64,000 nt of DNA from Paulinella micropora (taxonomy: Eukaryota; Cercozoa; Imbricatea; Euglyphida), in contig BJOX01000013.1 in assembly GCA_009731375.1 (NCBI GenBank), forward strand, positions 1,644,299 through 1,708,298, given 5' to 3'. Below are positions 46,860-58,111 of this stretch, piece after piece. The notes beneath the pieces were generated by a model, which was not told the origin of the DNA, did not search any database, and worked only from the letters and a program-made list of their open reading frames with translations. How positions within the stretch are numbered: position 1 is the first letter of the stretch; each line of letters starts with the position of its first letter. The position numbers and the translations under genes were made by a program.

Positions 46860-47221
46860 NNNNNNNNNNNNNNNNNNNNNNNNNNNNNNNNNNNNNNNNN
46901 NNNNNNNNNNNNNNNNNNNNNNNNNNNNNNNNNNNNNNNNNNNNNNNNNNNNNNNNNNNNNNNNNNNNNNNNNNNNNNNNNNNNNNNNNNNNNNNNNNNN
47001 NNNNNNNNNNNNNNNNNNNNNNNNNNNNNNNNNNNNNNNNNNNNNNNNNNNNNNNNNNNNNNNNNNNNNNNNNNNNNNNNNNNNNNNNNNNNNNNNNNNN
47101 NNNNNNNNNNNNNNNNNNNNNNNNNNNNNNNNNNNNNNNNNNNNNNNNNNNNNNNNNNNNNNNNNNNNNNNNNNNNNNNNNNNNNNNNNNNNNNNNNNNN
47201 NNNNNNNNNNNNNNNNNNNNN

Positions 47222-47258
<37 letters not shown>
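46860..47258. other. Assembly gap and poly-A
   Basis: N at 46860-47221 followed by 37 A. The PLV-like sequence ends at this gap, and unrelated sequence begins to its right. Confidence 0.9.
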
Positions 47259-47259
<1 letters not shown>

Positions 47260-47527
47260 AGCTCGGCTGGGGCTTTGCTTCGATTTGTTAATACTCTTCT
47301 GCCTTCTCCTGTTTCTTCATCGCTGATTGTCTTCTTATTCACCCTTATTGCCTCATTGTGCCTCAGCATTTTGAGTTTGGGGCAGGCTTGAGGAGCTAGG
47401 TGATTCGATGGAGGCGAGAGAGCATTAGGCGTCAAGCGACGCCGGAATCGACGAACGATTGTCGCTGCCCGGCATGGGTTCAGCTTGAAAAAATAATAAT
47501 AAAAATAAAAATAAAATAAAATTTAAC

Positions 47528-47587
<60 letters not shown>

Positions 47588-48919
47588 NNNNNNNNNNTAC
47601 GCACACAAAGAAAGAGAGAAAGAAAGGCGGGCATCGCGAAGCGTTTCGAATTCTGTTCATGCTTTTTATAGTTTCTTCTGCCGCCCACTTTGTTTCTGTA
47701 GCCTCTTTGCTTTTTCTCTTCTATACCTTATCCTGCTCTCTCTATCCGCTTTCAAATCGCTCGATGAGATCGCTGTTGCTTCGGGCGGCGAAGCTGGCCT
47801 TTCCCGCCGATGCCGGATTGGTTCTGGGAGCGGGTGCGGACGAAGGCAGAGGGGGCGCCGTGATAAATTTTTTTCATTTTTAAGAGAGCCCGGGCGCGGA
47901 CGCTACAGAGCGAGACTGGTAGAGTGCTCTTCTTTGACGATGTCGAGCGTTCGCGGACGCCACCTGTCCCGACGCTGAGCAACGACTTAGGGCGGGCGCG
48001 ATGACTTCACCTTTTGCTAGTGCCCTAGTGCTGAGCCACTTCGCCGAAGGGCATACAGTGCTTGAAAATGTTGCACGTCGTTGTGCCGACGGTAGCCGAT
48101 TGCTGGGCGCGGAGTTGGGACGGTGAGCTGTGGGCAGCTCATCGATGGTGACTTCCCTTGAAGCCAGATGCGCTCCGGCCGGCGCCGGCCGGCGCCGGAC
48201 GACGCTGTAGCTCTGTTAGTAGAGTTTAGAGCCGTGCAGGGCGGGGCAGGAGGCTATTTGACCTCCCTGTGCTGAAGGAGCGCCGGCGAGTGCGCGTTGG
48301 GCACAGGGTGCCCCTATCTCCGTTGCAAGGTAGCTGTCGGACGGGGACAGGGCGTGGCTCCGTGACCGCTTTCCAGACGTCAAGGCTAAGCGGTGTGTGG
48401 CAGTGATGGAGTGGGTAGGTGAATACCAGCAGGTCTTCACAGTGTGGGACGTTGGAGAGCGGCGTTGGTTCTTTGTTGAACTCTGCGGCAAGTTCTGTTT
48501 CGTTTCGTCCGGGAACAAATTTGCGCGCTTCATGCAGCCACTGAAGGTGGTGGCCAAGAGCTAGAGCCCCCTCATTGCTTTTCGATGATTCTTTTGTCTA
48601 CGCAAGGAAGACGCAGGCAGAGGCTCATCTGGAGTTGCGGTGTTTGCGGAATTTCTGTGCTGGCATCGGGGCGAACTTGCACGAAGTAACGACGGCGCGC
48701 GCCTTCTTCAAAAATAATGATTTACCGGACTTGGTGTGATGATACCTCCCCCCCCCCCCTTCTCCCTTTCCCTCCAAGCCGTTGCAGCGGGATAGCTGTT
48801 AGATGACTGGTACGTGCCGGGTAGCTAGTCTGGCTAGGACGCGCGCGGCTAGCGCTAGCTTAATCTATTTTAAGTATTGTCCTAAACCCGCTTGATACGG
48901 CTAGTACTACGTTTCTTTT
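47259..48919 (+). other. Degraded retroelement DNA, no intact gene
   Basis: 47430-47720 matches 49760-49980 (see repeat entry) and contains A-rich simple tracts and a 10-N join (47588-47597) inside poly-A. 48200-48730 has patches of coding-like composition on the plus strand (for example a short frame reading EAHLELRCLRNF near 48620) but no recognised domain. It is probably an eroded DIRS-like copy. Confidence 0.4.
47430..47720 (+). repeat. Dispersed repeat, copy 1 (CCCGGCATGGG type)
   Basis: GGAATCGACGA...TGTCGCTGCCCGGCATGGGT.CAGCTT followed by A-rich simple repeats, then GGCGGGC.TC...TTTC...TTCATGCTT and TTCTTCTGCCGC. The same order occurs at 49760-49980. The simple tract differs (AAT/A here, AAC there). 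Confidence 0.75.
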
Positions 48920-48929
48920 CACCCGGCAT

Positions 48930-49330
48930 GAGTCAATGCTGCATCTATCTGTCCTAGTGGATGACACAGTCGCATACCTGGAGGCAGGCCATGCATATGC
49001 CTACAGCACCACTCGCAACTGCGCGTTAGGGGGTCAACAGGCTGCGCAAGTTTGCTGAGCTTTCAGCACTCGTGAACACCTCATCCGTTTGTGGGAGCCC
49101 ACTGCGCAAATGCTGGAGCTGTTTATAACCTGTGTGATCCGAATCGCGCAAGTAGCTGTGGGCACTCTCAAGGTATATCTCTACGAGGCGGAGGCGCGCC
49201 AATGTGGGCAACGAGTGGCGGCAATGTGCGCGTGCGGCGTGGACCACGAGGAGTTCAGCCGTCACTCATGGCTGGGGCTGCAGAAGCTGTGGCAACGCGT
49301 GAAAGCGCTAGTTCTGAACAAGTTGGACAG
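48930..49330 (+). pseudogene. Degenerate tyrosine recombinase N-terminal domain (DIRS-like)
   Basis: Joining three frames gives YSTTR then GVNRLRKFAEL and then LFITCVIRIAQVAVGTLKVYL. These correspond one to one with TTRSYTSGVNRLKAFAE and LFMTYVTGQISVGSLKVYL of the recombinase on the opposite strand at 51874-52248. So a second, badly frameshifted copy of the element lies here in plus orientation. Confidence 0.6.
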
Positions 49331-49759
49331 TGTAGGGGTGCTGCTTGGACGCATAGGCGACGGCGTGGGAGCTGTTGCGCAAGGGCCGCAAGTCGCCGCT
49401 CCCCTCGTCGAAGCTGCCACAGTCGTTCTTCTTGTACCAGGCGCAGCCGGCCGCTATCCTGGGCGTAGTGGACTAGTACTGAGAGCTGTGTACCACAGAC
49501 GGCTGCCGCGGTGGGCACGTTCTTCAACTTGCTGATGTACCTGTTGCTGGACGACGACGATCGACCCGGGAGATGCGATGCTGCGCCAGACCGGGGCCGT
49601 GACTGCTTGGAGATCTTGGAGCAGGCGCGCCAGCTGCTGATCGGCGAGCTACTACCTGCAATTATGAGCCACGGAAGAGCAAGCTCGGAGATTCGATCGA
49701 GACGATAGAGGATGTAAAGCTGTAGGCAAGGTCGTGTGATGCTGACCCTGAGTGTGCGT
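49331..49759. other. Continuation of degraded plus-strand element, no recognised domain
   Basis: GC-rich, with multiple short open frames. It probably corresponds to the recombinase catalytic half but no R-H-R-Y residues could be assigned. Confidence 0.35.
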
Positions 49760-49980
49760 CAACCTTTGCAGGAATCGACGAGCATGTCGCTGCCCGGCAT
49801 GGGTCAGCTTTATAACAACAACAACAACAACAACAGCAACAACAAACAACAAAAGCAACAACGTTAACAGCAACAAAAGCTTAAGGCGGGCCTCATCAAG
49901 TGTTTCTCTTCATGCTTCTTATTTTTCTTCTGCCGCATTTTCTTGTTCACATTTTCATTCTTTTCTTTTGCTATACCTTA
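49760..49980 (+). repeat. Dispersed repeat, copy 2 (CCCGGCATGGG type)
   Basis: Matches 47430-47720. An AAC trinucleotide run (49816-49866) replaces the A-rich tract of copy 1. CCCGGCATGGGC also occurs on the minus strand at about 51350, just past the minus-strand recombinase gene, linking the repeat to the DIRS-like element. Confidence 0.75.
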
Positions 49981-50050
49981 TTCTGGAGATCTTCCTCCTT
50001 TTGTTTGGGGTGCTTCGCATTTGTGGACTGAGAGGCTTTCGGCCCTTGGT

Positions 50051-50877
50051 GGCCTGGAGTAGTGCAGGGTCGCATGAACCTGGCTAGGGCGGGCCGCGGC
50101 TTGCGGCAGTCGCTGCTTGCGACAGTTACACTTAGTATATGAGTTTTCATTGACACATAGCTACACCGCCCTAAATTCTAGCGACCGGTTTGCACTCGCT
50201 CGGCTTGAGTGGCGCCCCGGCATGGGCCTTGGCTTCTTCAGTTCACCGTCGGAGGCATTTGTTTATTAAATCAACTCTTGCGGCACTCGAACATTTAATG
50301 TAGATAAATACATGCATATGTGTTTATCATTGTTACATTTCAAGTATAGCGAGCTTTATTTCATAGCGGCCATGTTTGTTCTTTTCGTGTTGTTTCTAGT
50401 GGCTGCTTTTGCGGTTGCTTGTGTGGTGCCACTAGCTATGTGGTCTGACGTTCTCGTTTTCCCTTTTTGCGTTGTTTTCTCCCATATCGCTGGGAATTAT
50501 ATCTTTTTACTTCACCACTCGTTTTGCTTCCGGGGGATCCACAAATTGACAGTGCTTTCTTTTTGCTTCATAATTCTTTTTCTTGGCTTTCGTTGACGTT
50601 TGCTTCTCCCTCCCTTCCCTCCCTTGTTGAGGCCAGGAGTAGTGTCAGGTGGTGACCCTGACTAGAGCGGGCTGTGGCTTGCGGCATAGCATATCGTAGC
50701 GACGATGTTAATACTCCGTTCTATACTCCGGATAGTGCAGGCCTGGAGTAGTGCCGGGTCGCATGAACCTGGCTAGGGCGGGCCGCGGCTTGCGGCAGTC
50801 GCGGCTTGCGACAGTTACTTAGCATATGAGTTTTCATTGAGAAATAGCTACACCGCCCTAAACTCTAGCGACAGGCG
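50051..50877 (+). repeat. Direct repeats of ~140 bp (three copies, one short)
   Basis: CTGGAGTAGTGC.GGGTCGCATG through CTAGCGAC at 50051-50187 and again at 50741-50877, with ~95% agreement; a diverged 55-base version lies at 50632-50690. Another short repeat, GGATAAAGCCACCCG.CACTACCTATGG, occurs at 50878-50905 and 51440-51468. These lie just 3' of the minus-strand recombinase, where DIRS-type elements keep their split direct or inverted repeats. Confidence 0.75.
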
Positions 50878-50905
50878 GATAAAGCCACCCGGCACTACCT
50901 ATGGC

Positions 50906-51436
50906 GCATTGCATCTATGATGGCCAAAATGTACTAACCTGAAATAAAGGGTGGGAGGGAGTGACAAAACGAAAATCGAATGCGAGACGAAAACTGAGAG
51001 AGAAAGCATCAATAAAAACTGAAAAGCTTGTCAGTGTCAAACTTAGAAAGTCAGAAGAATGACCAGCAAATACGGCAAAGAACAAAAATAAAAGCCATTA
51101 AAAATGTGTCAGTTACGAAAGCAAAAAGCCAACCCAAAAGTAACAGCCAACAAAGACGAAACGGCTCGAAGCGCCGACGAAACAGCTAAGAGCAAAAATG
51201 AGGCATAACAGTCGCCCGGCAGCCGGCTTTGACCGTTATTAATAAAGTTTAACCAGGACAAACACGTGCCGTATTTATCTACATTAAACTCTAACATAAG
51301 TTCGAAAGCCAAATTTAATTTAAAGACAATGGACTAAAGAAACAGCTTGCCCATGCCGGGTGAAGCGAAGCAAATTGTACTAGCTGTACATAACAGGTTT
51401 AGGACGAAGCCAAGAAATTACAAAGCAAGAGTCCTA
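50906..51436. other. Non-coding flank of the DIRS-like element
   Basis: AT-rich, lies between the two copies of the short GGATAAAGCCACCCG repeat. No gene. Confidence 0.4.
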
Positions 51437-51487
51437 GCAGGATAAAGCCACCCGTCACTACCTATGGCCCACCCAGGGCAAATGTCT

Positions 51488-52248
51488 CTACTTGAAAGTT
51501 TCCAAAATGTTCCGCTGCTCCTGCAGGATTTCATCGCGATGAGTCTCGATATAGCGTCGGAAACAGTCTGAGGACCAACGGCCGGCCATCATGATTGCAA
51601 TATCGAATGCACCCGCCAGCTTCAACGACTTCGCACCTCCCCTACGCAATGAAATCCCATTGAACTTTGTGCCATCATCAACGCCCGCTCGCGCAAGCAA
51701 AGCTCGTGCGTCGATAACAAAACGAGCTCTCTCAACTGGATTCCCATCTGCCCATCGAAACATTGGCTGCGCTTTGCCTCGATTCAGTCCAACAGATAGC
51801 GCCGAAGACTTCAGTCGACGAAACCAGAAAACATGTGATAGCATCATACAGCTGAGATCAGCCAACCATACGTCTACGCCACCTCTGAACAATTTATCTC
51901 TGGGCCCAAGCGGTATGCATGAGTTTTGAGGCGCTCGCACTGTGCGCTTGCGGAAGATGGCGGCGAGACTTTCTTGCTCATATATTTAGACGGTTCGAAA
52001 ACAGATCTGTTGTCCTTGCCCTTCCTTTTGCTACGCAAATACACTTTCAACGACCCCACTGATATCTGGCCAGTAACGTAAGTCATGAACAAGATCAGAA
52101 GAACCGGGTCGGGGTCCCACCATCGGATTGCCCACGCATCTGAAGCAAAAGTCTCTGCGAACGCCTTCAGACGATTGACCCCCGACGTGTAGCTACGAGT
52201 AGTGTTGTCAGCCAGCCCGCTTTCCAAGTAGCCCACGGCCTCATTCAC
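51488..52248 (-). pseudogene. DIRS-like tyrosine recombinase, one frame break
   Basis: 52248-51874 holds the helical core-binding domain (TTRSYTSGVNRLKAFAE, VTGQISVGSLKVYLRS). A frame change near 51900-51940 leads to the catalytic half: ISLRRGGAKSLKLAGAFD supplies the second Arg box and GRWSSDCFRRYIETH supplies the nucleophilic Tyr. The residue normally His before LRRG reads as Ile-Ser, so activity is doubtful. Stop at 51488. Confidence 0.75.
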
Positions 52249-52889
52249 CAGCCAGCCTGCGGTCTTGGCAGCCGGGTGACCTTCGAACCAAGATTGAAAG
52301 ATCTTTCGCTCGCTAGAAGGCGCGCCGCCTTCTCAACCTGCCCACTGGCCAAGGCATCAACAACACATAACTGCTTTCGTTCGGCACGAAACGCGAGCAC
52401 ACGGATGCTTCGTTCGGCAAACAACCACAGATAGAGATCTAAGATAGACTGCATGCCAGGTGTAGGGGAATGAGCTTTGGCAATACATATGCAAGATGGC
52501 GCACAATCCCCGACAACACAAAAGCGCACACATCCTGTCTCCTTATGCACTTCCCACACAGCTTGCAAGTAATTGAATAACTCGCGCCTTGAAGCCCCGT
52601 CATCGCCGGACTCGGTCACAAACAAGTCTTCGTCTTCGTCCCTCCACTTTGATCCTTGCTCGATTTTTCCGACTCCAGCTGAGGCGACTAACCATGCTCG
52701 CCCAAACCGCGAACTCTTGCTATGGCTCGCATCGCCCCAGATGGTAATGCACTTGCTATCTCCTTCCCATGTTAAAGTTTCTTGGTTGAATGTCCCAGTG
52801 CGATGCAAGTCAGTGATGGAAAAAGCGCCTTCCGTGCGCTGTAACAACTGTGCTGCCCAAGTCGCCCCGCTCTGTACGCGCGCACTCAC
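52245..52889 (-). CDS. DIRS-like RNase H domain
   Basis: ITIWGDASHSKSSRFG carries the first Asp, SRRELFNYLQAV the Glu, CVVGDCAPSCICIA the second Asp and CVVDALASG the last Asp, in the order of RNase H of DIRS elements. Overlaps the recombinase frame by 4 bases. The upstream end merges with the pyrimidine tract near 52895, so the polymerase part has been lost. Confidence 0.6.
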   Translation of the reverse strand: MSARVQSGATWAAQLLQRTEGAFSITDLHRTGTFNQETLTWEGDSKCITIWGDASHSKSSRFGRAWLVASAGVGKIEQGSKWRDEDEDLFVTESGDDGASRRELFNYLQAVWEVHKETGCVRFCVVGDCAPSCICIAKAHSPTPGMQSILDLYLWLFAERSIRVLAFRAERKQLCVVDALASGQVEKAARLLASERSFNLGSKVTRLPRPQAGW

Positions 52890-53930
52890 TCTGCCCTCTG
52901 CTTCTTCTCTTCTCTTCTCTTCTTTTCTCTTCTTTTCTCTTCTCTTCTTTTCTCTTCTCTTCTCTTTCTCTTCTCTTCTCTTCTTTTCTCTCTCTTTCTT
53001 TCTCTCTCTCTTTCTTTCTCTCTTTCTTTCTTTCTTTCTTTCTTTCTCTCTCTCTCTCTCTCTCTCCTCCTCCTCCTCCTCCTCCTCCTTCTTCTTCTTC
53101 TTCTTCTTCTTCTTCTTCTTCTTTCTTTCTTGCTTGCTTTCTTTCTTTCTTTTCTTCTTTCTTTCTTTCTTTTCTTCTTTCTTTTTTCTTTCTTTCTTCT
53201 TTCTTTCTTCTTTCTTTTTTTTCTTTCTTTCTTTCTTCCTTCCTTCCTTCCTTTCTTTCTTCCTTCTTTTTTTCTTTCTTTCTTTTTTTCTTTTTTTCTT
53301 TCTTTCTTTCTTTCTTCTTCTTCTTCTTCTTCTTCTTCCTTCTTTCTTCTTCGTCTTCTTCTTTCTTCTTCTTTCTTCTTTCTTCTTCTTTCTTTTTCTT
53401 CTTCTTCTTCTTTCTTCTTTTTCTTCTTTCTTCTTTTTCTTCTTCTTCTTCTTCTTCTTCTTCTTCTTTCTTCTTTCTTCTTTCTTCTTTCTTCTTTCTT
53501 CTTTTCTTCTTCTTCTTCTTCTTCTTCTTCTTTTTCTTCTTCCTCTCCTTCTTAACTCCCTTCTTCTTCCTTCTTCTGGAATATTCTTTCTTCTTCTTTT
53601 CTTCTTCTTTTCTTCTTCTTCTTCTTCTTCTTCTTCTTCGTCTTCTTCTTCTTATTCTTTTCTTCTTCTTCTTCTTTTCTTCTTCTTCTTCTTCTTCTTT
53701 CTCCTTCTTCTTTCTCCTTCTTCTTTCTCTTTTCTTCTGTTCTCTTTCTTCTTCTTTCTCTTCTTTTCTTCTTCTTTCTCTTCTTTTCTTCTTCTTTCTC
53801 TTCTTTTCTTCTTCTTTCTCTTCTTTTCTTCTTCTTTCTCTTTTTCTTCTTCTTTCTCTTCTTTTCTTTTTCTTTCTCTTTTTTCTTCTTTCTTCTTCTT
53901 TCTTCTTTCTTCTTCTTTCTTCTTCTTTTG
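52890..53930 (+). repeat. 1-kb polypyrimidine microsatellite (CTTTT/CTTT/CTT)
   Basis: Successive blocks of TTCTC, CTTT, CTC, CTT and CTTT. The minus strand is pure purine. Leu/Phe/Ser-only and Lys/Glu/Arg-only translations are not genes. Long mirror-symmetric purine/pyrimidine tracts can form triplex DNA. Confidence 0.95.
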
Positions 53931-54078
53931 ATCATGTTCTGCAATTGGTATCTCGGCCTGAGCTCTGGTTTTTAGTTGCTATCCGGCCATAATTTGAATG
54001 CTATGCAGGGCTGCATATGCTCAGCATCAGCGTGGCTTTTACTTTCACTAAGTTTGTTTAAAAAAGGGGGGGGGGGGG
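53931..54078. other. Junction to GC-rich block, poly-G
   Basis: Short unique AT-rich DNA ending in 13 G (54066-54078). The open frame of the next gene is cut exactly here, so the poly-G is an assembly join or artefact. Confidence 0.7.
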
Positions 54079-57000
54079 CCGGCTTGACAATCGCAGCCGC
54101 GCCCTCAACGCCACGCTCGCGTCCCTGGTCCTGCAGCAGGCCACGCTGCGGGAGCAGGAGCAGCGGCTGGCGGGGGACCTGAACGCGTCGGTGCGGCGGG
54201 CGGCCGACGCCATGCGCGAGTACCAGGACCGGCAGGGCGAGCTAGCCGGCCAGTTTGAAATGCAGACCCAAGGGGTCCTGCAACTCCTCGACGACTACAA
54301 CGACCACCTAGCGGCGGACGTGCAGGCGCTGCAAGCCCTGCTGCAAGCCCTGCTGCGGCAGCTGGGGCGGGTCGGCACGGAGCAGGCCGCGCTGCTGGGC
54401 GAGTACACCGTGGACCTGGCGGGGCTCGTGGACCTGGCGCGCGCGACGCTGGCCGAGATCCGCGAGTTGCAGGTGCGCGAGCGCAACCGCCGCGCCCTGG
54501 CGCGGGCCCTGTTCGACTACGCCGCCCTCGCGCTGCGGCAGTACGGCACGCAGCTCTTCGCCGAGGGGGGCAGCGCGCCCCGCGGCTCGGCGTGGTTCGC
54601 GGAGCGGGAGGACGCGTGCTGGTTCCGCTTCACCGTGGTGCTGCAGTTTGCGCAGAGCCAGCTCGGCGGCCTGCTGACCGAGTCCCGCAACTTCTCGGCC
54701 TGGGCCCTCGAGGACCCCGAGGTCCGGCTGCAGTACCAGACCTACGCGCCGAGCGCGGCGGAGCGGCGGCCGCCCGGCGGCGGGGCGGCCCGGTCGCTCG
54801 AAGAGTACTGGAGCCTGCCGGGGCTCACGGGGGGCGGCGTGTTCTCCCGCTACGCCGCCGAGGTCGCCCGGGTGTCCGCCCTGCCGCTGCAGTGGCTGGT
54901 GCTGGGCACGGTCCGCTTCTTCTGCCACCCGGAATTCCTCATGGAGCAGTCGGACAACTGGTTCACCTTCCGGGACATCATGCAGCTGCTCGGGCCCGCC
55001 GACTGCACCGTGCCCGGCTCCCTCACGGCCCCGCGCGCGCCGGGCGACTGCAACTGTTGGCTCACGGCGACCAGGCAGCGCTGCCTGCGCACGGAGCAGG
55101 GGCTCGGCGGCGTCCGGTGGAGCCGGGCGCGACCGACGAGGCCTTCCTGGACCTGACCAACGGGGGCGCGTGCAACCAGGCGTCGGACCTGACGGCGGCC
55201 TTCTACTCCTTCTTTCCGGGCTGGCCGGCCGTGGCGACGCTGCGTTCGTTCGCGGAGCTGAACCAGCTGCTGCGCGCCTGGTGCGAGCAGTCGTCCCTGC
55301 CCGACCAGACGGGGGCGAACGCGTCGTACGCCAACACCAACCTGTACCAGCTGTCACGCGAGGCGGAGCTCGGCGACGCGGCCGGCTCGCAGGAAAAGCT
55401 CGGCGTGTGGCAGCGCCTGGCGGCGGCGGGGACCGGCGCGCAGGCCTGCGCGACGCACTGGGCCGACCTGGAACCCCAGACCAAGCAGCTGCAGGAGCGC
55501 ACCGGCAACCCGCGGGCCTACACGTTCCCGCTGCTCTTCTACAAGAGCGCCCAGTTCGCGACGCAGTTCTTGCGCCTGAAGCAGCTGAGCCGCATCTTCC
55601 TCGAGGTGTACGGGGACCTGCCCGACGACCTGAGCCTGGGGGAACGGGCCTTCTTCACGGCCGCCCCCGCGCAGACGCGCGCGCCACAGCTCCCGCCGCC
55701 GCTGGCCGCGCTGGAGTGGGTGCCCCCGCCCCAGCCCCAGCGCTGCGCCACGTTGACGGCCGCCTTCGCCACGCCCGAGCTGCTGCCCCTGTGGCTGCTG
55801 CGCCACGTGGAGACCAGGCAGGCCTTCCGGCTGCGGCTCACGGACCCGCGCACGGGGCGGACGCACGAGCGCGCCCTGGAGCCGGTCCGGCGGCACCAGC
55901 TGCCCGAAGAGTCTATGCTGGTGCTGGGCTACCTGGCCTGCCTGCACTTCTGGTGCGGCTTCCAGGCCTGCTACGGCCTGGTGTACGACGTGCTGCAGTA
56001 CAAGGTCAGCGGCCACCCGGTCGCGGCGCTGCGCTCGACCGACTACGCGCTCTTTACGTTGCGGGACCAGGACGGGCGGCCGGACCAGAACGCCCACATG
56101 CTGTACCCGCTCGAGTGTGCGCGGCCCTGGGCGGGCGGCGCGTGCGCGCCCCGCAACGTCCTGAACCGCCCCCGGGTCCCCCTGGCCGCCGCCGACGACA
56201 ACGCCGCCCGCGCCTGGAAGGAGCAGCACGGCAGCGCCCGCTTCGAGCCCGCCCGCGCCGGCACCACCCCGGCCGACAGCCGCAAGCGGCTGCGGGAGCC
56301 GGACGGGGGGGGGCCGTGGCAGCAGCGCCGCTGCGAGGACGCGCAGGAGCGGGGGGAGGGGCCGCTGTGCGAGCTGCTGCGCACGCACTGGTGGCCCGAG
56401 GTCCGGTTCTGGGAGGGCGAGACCCTGGACAACCTGGGCGGGGAGTCGGGGCTGCTGCGCCTGGGCCAGCGGACCTGGAACGAGCGCCTCACCTTCCGGG
56501 TGCCGGGCAACGCCTTTGCTCGCCGGGCGGACCTGCGCAGCGCCTGCCCCAGCGCGGCCCTGGCCAAGCTCGTGCCCCGGGCCGGCGGCCAGGAGCCGGG
56601 GCTGCGCCTGGTGCTGGACTACACCGCGCAGGAGGCCGGGTCCCGGAACGGGAGCGGGCTGTACGTGGCCCTCACGACGACGGCCGCCAACGAGACCGTG
56701 GCCGCCGAGCTGCACGCCGCGGGCCGCTACGTGCTGGACGTGCCCGGCACCGACGCGCCGGCCGAGCGTGTCCGGGCCCTGGCCGCGGGCACCAGCGGCC
56801 TGGTGGGCGCCCTGTGGTCCTTCCCGCACGGGCCGGCGGAGACGCCCCCGGGGCCCGCCGCCGGCTGGCCCGCGGCGGGCGGCGTCCGCTGCTGGGACCT
56901 GTCCCTGGACCAGACGCGCTACGCGCCCGCCGGCTCCTTCTTCACGGCCCACGTCGACAGCGCGCCGGCCGTGGGGTCACAGCTGGCGCAGCTCCAGGGG

Positions 57001-57933
57001 TGCATAGTGGCCGCGGCCGCGGCCGCCTCCTTTGCGGCCAGCGCGCGCGTGCAGTCGACCATGGGCCTGCTGCTCGGGCTCGCGGGCGCGCGGGGGCTGG
57101 ACCCGGAGGTGCAGGCCGAGCGGCTCAATGGCTGGCATAACCAGCAGGACGCCCTGCGCGACAGCATCCTCCGCGCGCTGGCCCTGAACCGAGCGCAGGT
57201 GCGCGACCGGGCCGAGGCGTACCAGGACGTCGCGGCCGCCGTGGCGCGCGCCCTGGCGGCCGCCAAGAAGGCGCTGCGGGGCTACGACGAGGACGAGGCC
57301 AGCCTCCGCCTGGCGCTGAACGAGACCAGGGACCGGCTGGCCAGGGCAAAGCAAGAGACAGGGAAGCTCGACCAGCTGCGCGTGCGTGCCAACGAGCTCA
57401 CGGCCGCCGCGGGGGCGGCGCTCGCGAACCAGGGCCTCTTTGAACAGGTGCTGGACGCCTTTGTGGACACGGAGCGGCCGCCCCGGTACTTCAACGGGCT
57501 GGGCGTGACGCCGCTGGCGCCGCCCTCGCCCGCCAAGCAGGACGCGCTGGCGCGCTTCGTGGCCGCCCTCAAGCAGTTTGGCCAGGACTTCTGGGAGGGG
57601 CTGCAAGAGACGGTGCGGGCGGTGGCCGACTGTGTGAAGAAGGCCATCCTCACCTGTCTGCCGGACATTTGCCCGCGAGACAGAAAACCGCTGGGTTTCA
57701 TCCCCGTCCCGAACCGGGGCCTCTTTAACCGCAAAGTACCTCCGTGCCTAATTGTCCGGCCCCTGTATTTCATCGGAGTCAACATCCTGGTGGTGGTGGT
57801 GGTGGTGGCGGTGCTCTTTTGTGTCCTCCGGTGCGTAGTGTGCGGTGGCTGTGGCAGAAGAAGCCGGCAGGGGGTCCCCACCCTCCGTGGCGGGCGGGCG
57901 CGCCAGGAACGCGCCGGGCGGCGAGTGAACTAA
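54079..57933 (+). CDS. Large type I membrane glycoprotein-like protein, 5' truncated
   Basis: Open from the poly-G edge (LDNRSRALNATLASLVLQQ) to the stop at 57933, ~1,285 aa, with one frame change near 55115 that joins two long homologous-looking frames. Residues 1-150 are a heptad-rich coiled coil. A Cys-containing globular ectodomain follows. A second helical region near the end (NETRDRLARAKQETGKLDQL) is followed by a Cys-Pro segment, a single membrane anchor (FIGVNILVVVVVVAVLFCVLR) and a short basic, Cys-rich tail (CVVCGGCGRRSRQG). At least seven N-x-S/T sequons are present (NATL, NASV, NFSA, NASY, NGSG, NETV, NETR). This layout fits a viral envelope or host surface glycoprotein. I cannot assign it to a known fusion-protein class. 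No signal peptide is visible because the 5' end is missing. Confidence 0.75.
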
Positions 57934-58111
57934 AATACACGAGGTGCGGCACCAGTTTTTAAATAAAAGAAAACCAAACTCAGAGGTTGGCGGGTACTGA
58001 CCGACGCCGGCCGAGCCCGTACGAGGGGGTGTCTCTCTCTCTCTCTCTCTTGCTTGCTTGTTTGCTCTCTCTCTCTCTTTCACCCGCACACCGACACAGA
58101 CGCCACGGTTT
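57934..58111 (+). terminator. Polyadenylation signal and CT microsatellite between convergent genes
   Basis: AATAAA at 57962-57967, 29 bases after the glycoprotein stop. (CT)n near 58031-58080 separates it from the minus-strand gene end. Confidence 0.6.

Larger units (their letters stand above)
51437..52889 (-). mobile_element. DIRS-like (tyrosine-recombinase) retrotransposon remnant
   Basis: Minus strand. An RNase H-like domain precedes a tyrosine recombinase, the order of DIRS/Ngaro/PAT elements. The reverse transcriptase should lie upstream (above 52889) but the sequence there is a pyrimidine microsatellite. A Crypton would have no RNase H. Confidence 0.65.

Noticed and set aside
52573-53992. 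450-aa Leu/Phe/Ser-only ORF and its Lys/Glu/Arg antisense
   Set aside because: Polypyrimidine microsatellite with no stops by composition.
55170-57140. 656-aa plus-strand and 532-aa minus-strand ORFs over the glycoprotein gene
   Set aside because: GC-rich shadow frames; Ala/Gly/Arg/Pro composition, no motifs, while the chosen frame has anchor, sequons and coiled coils.
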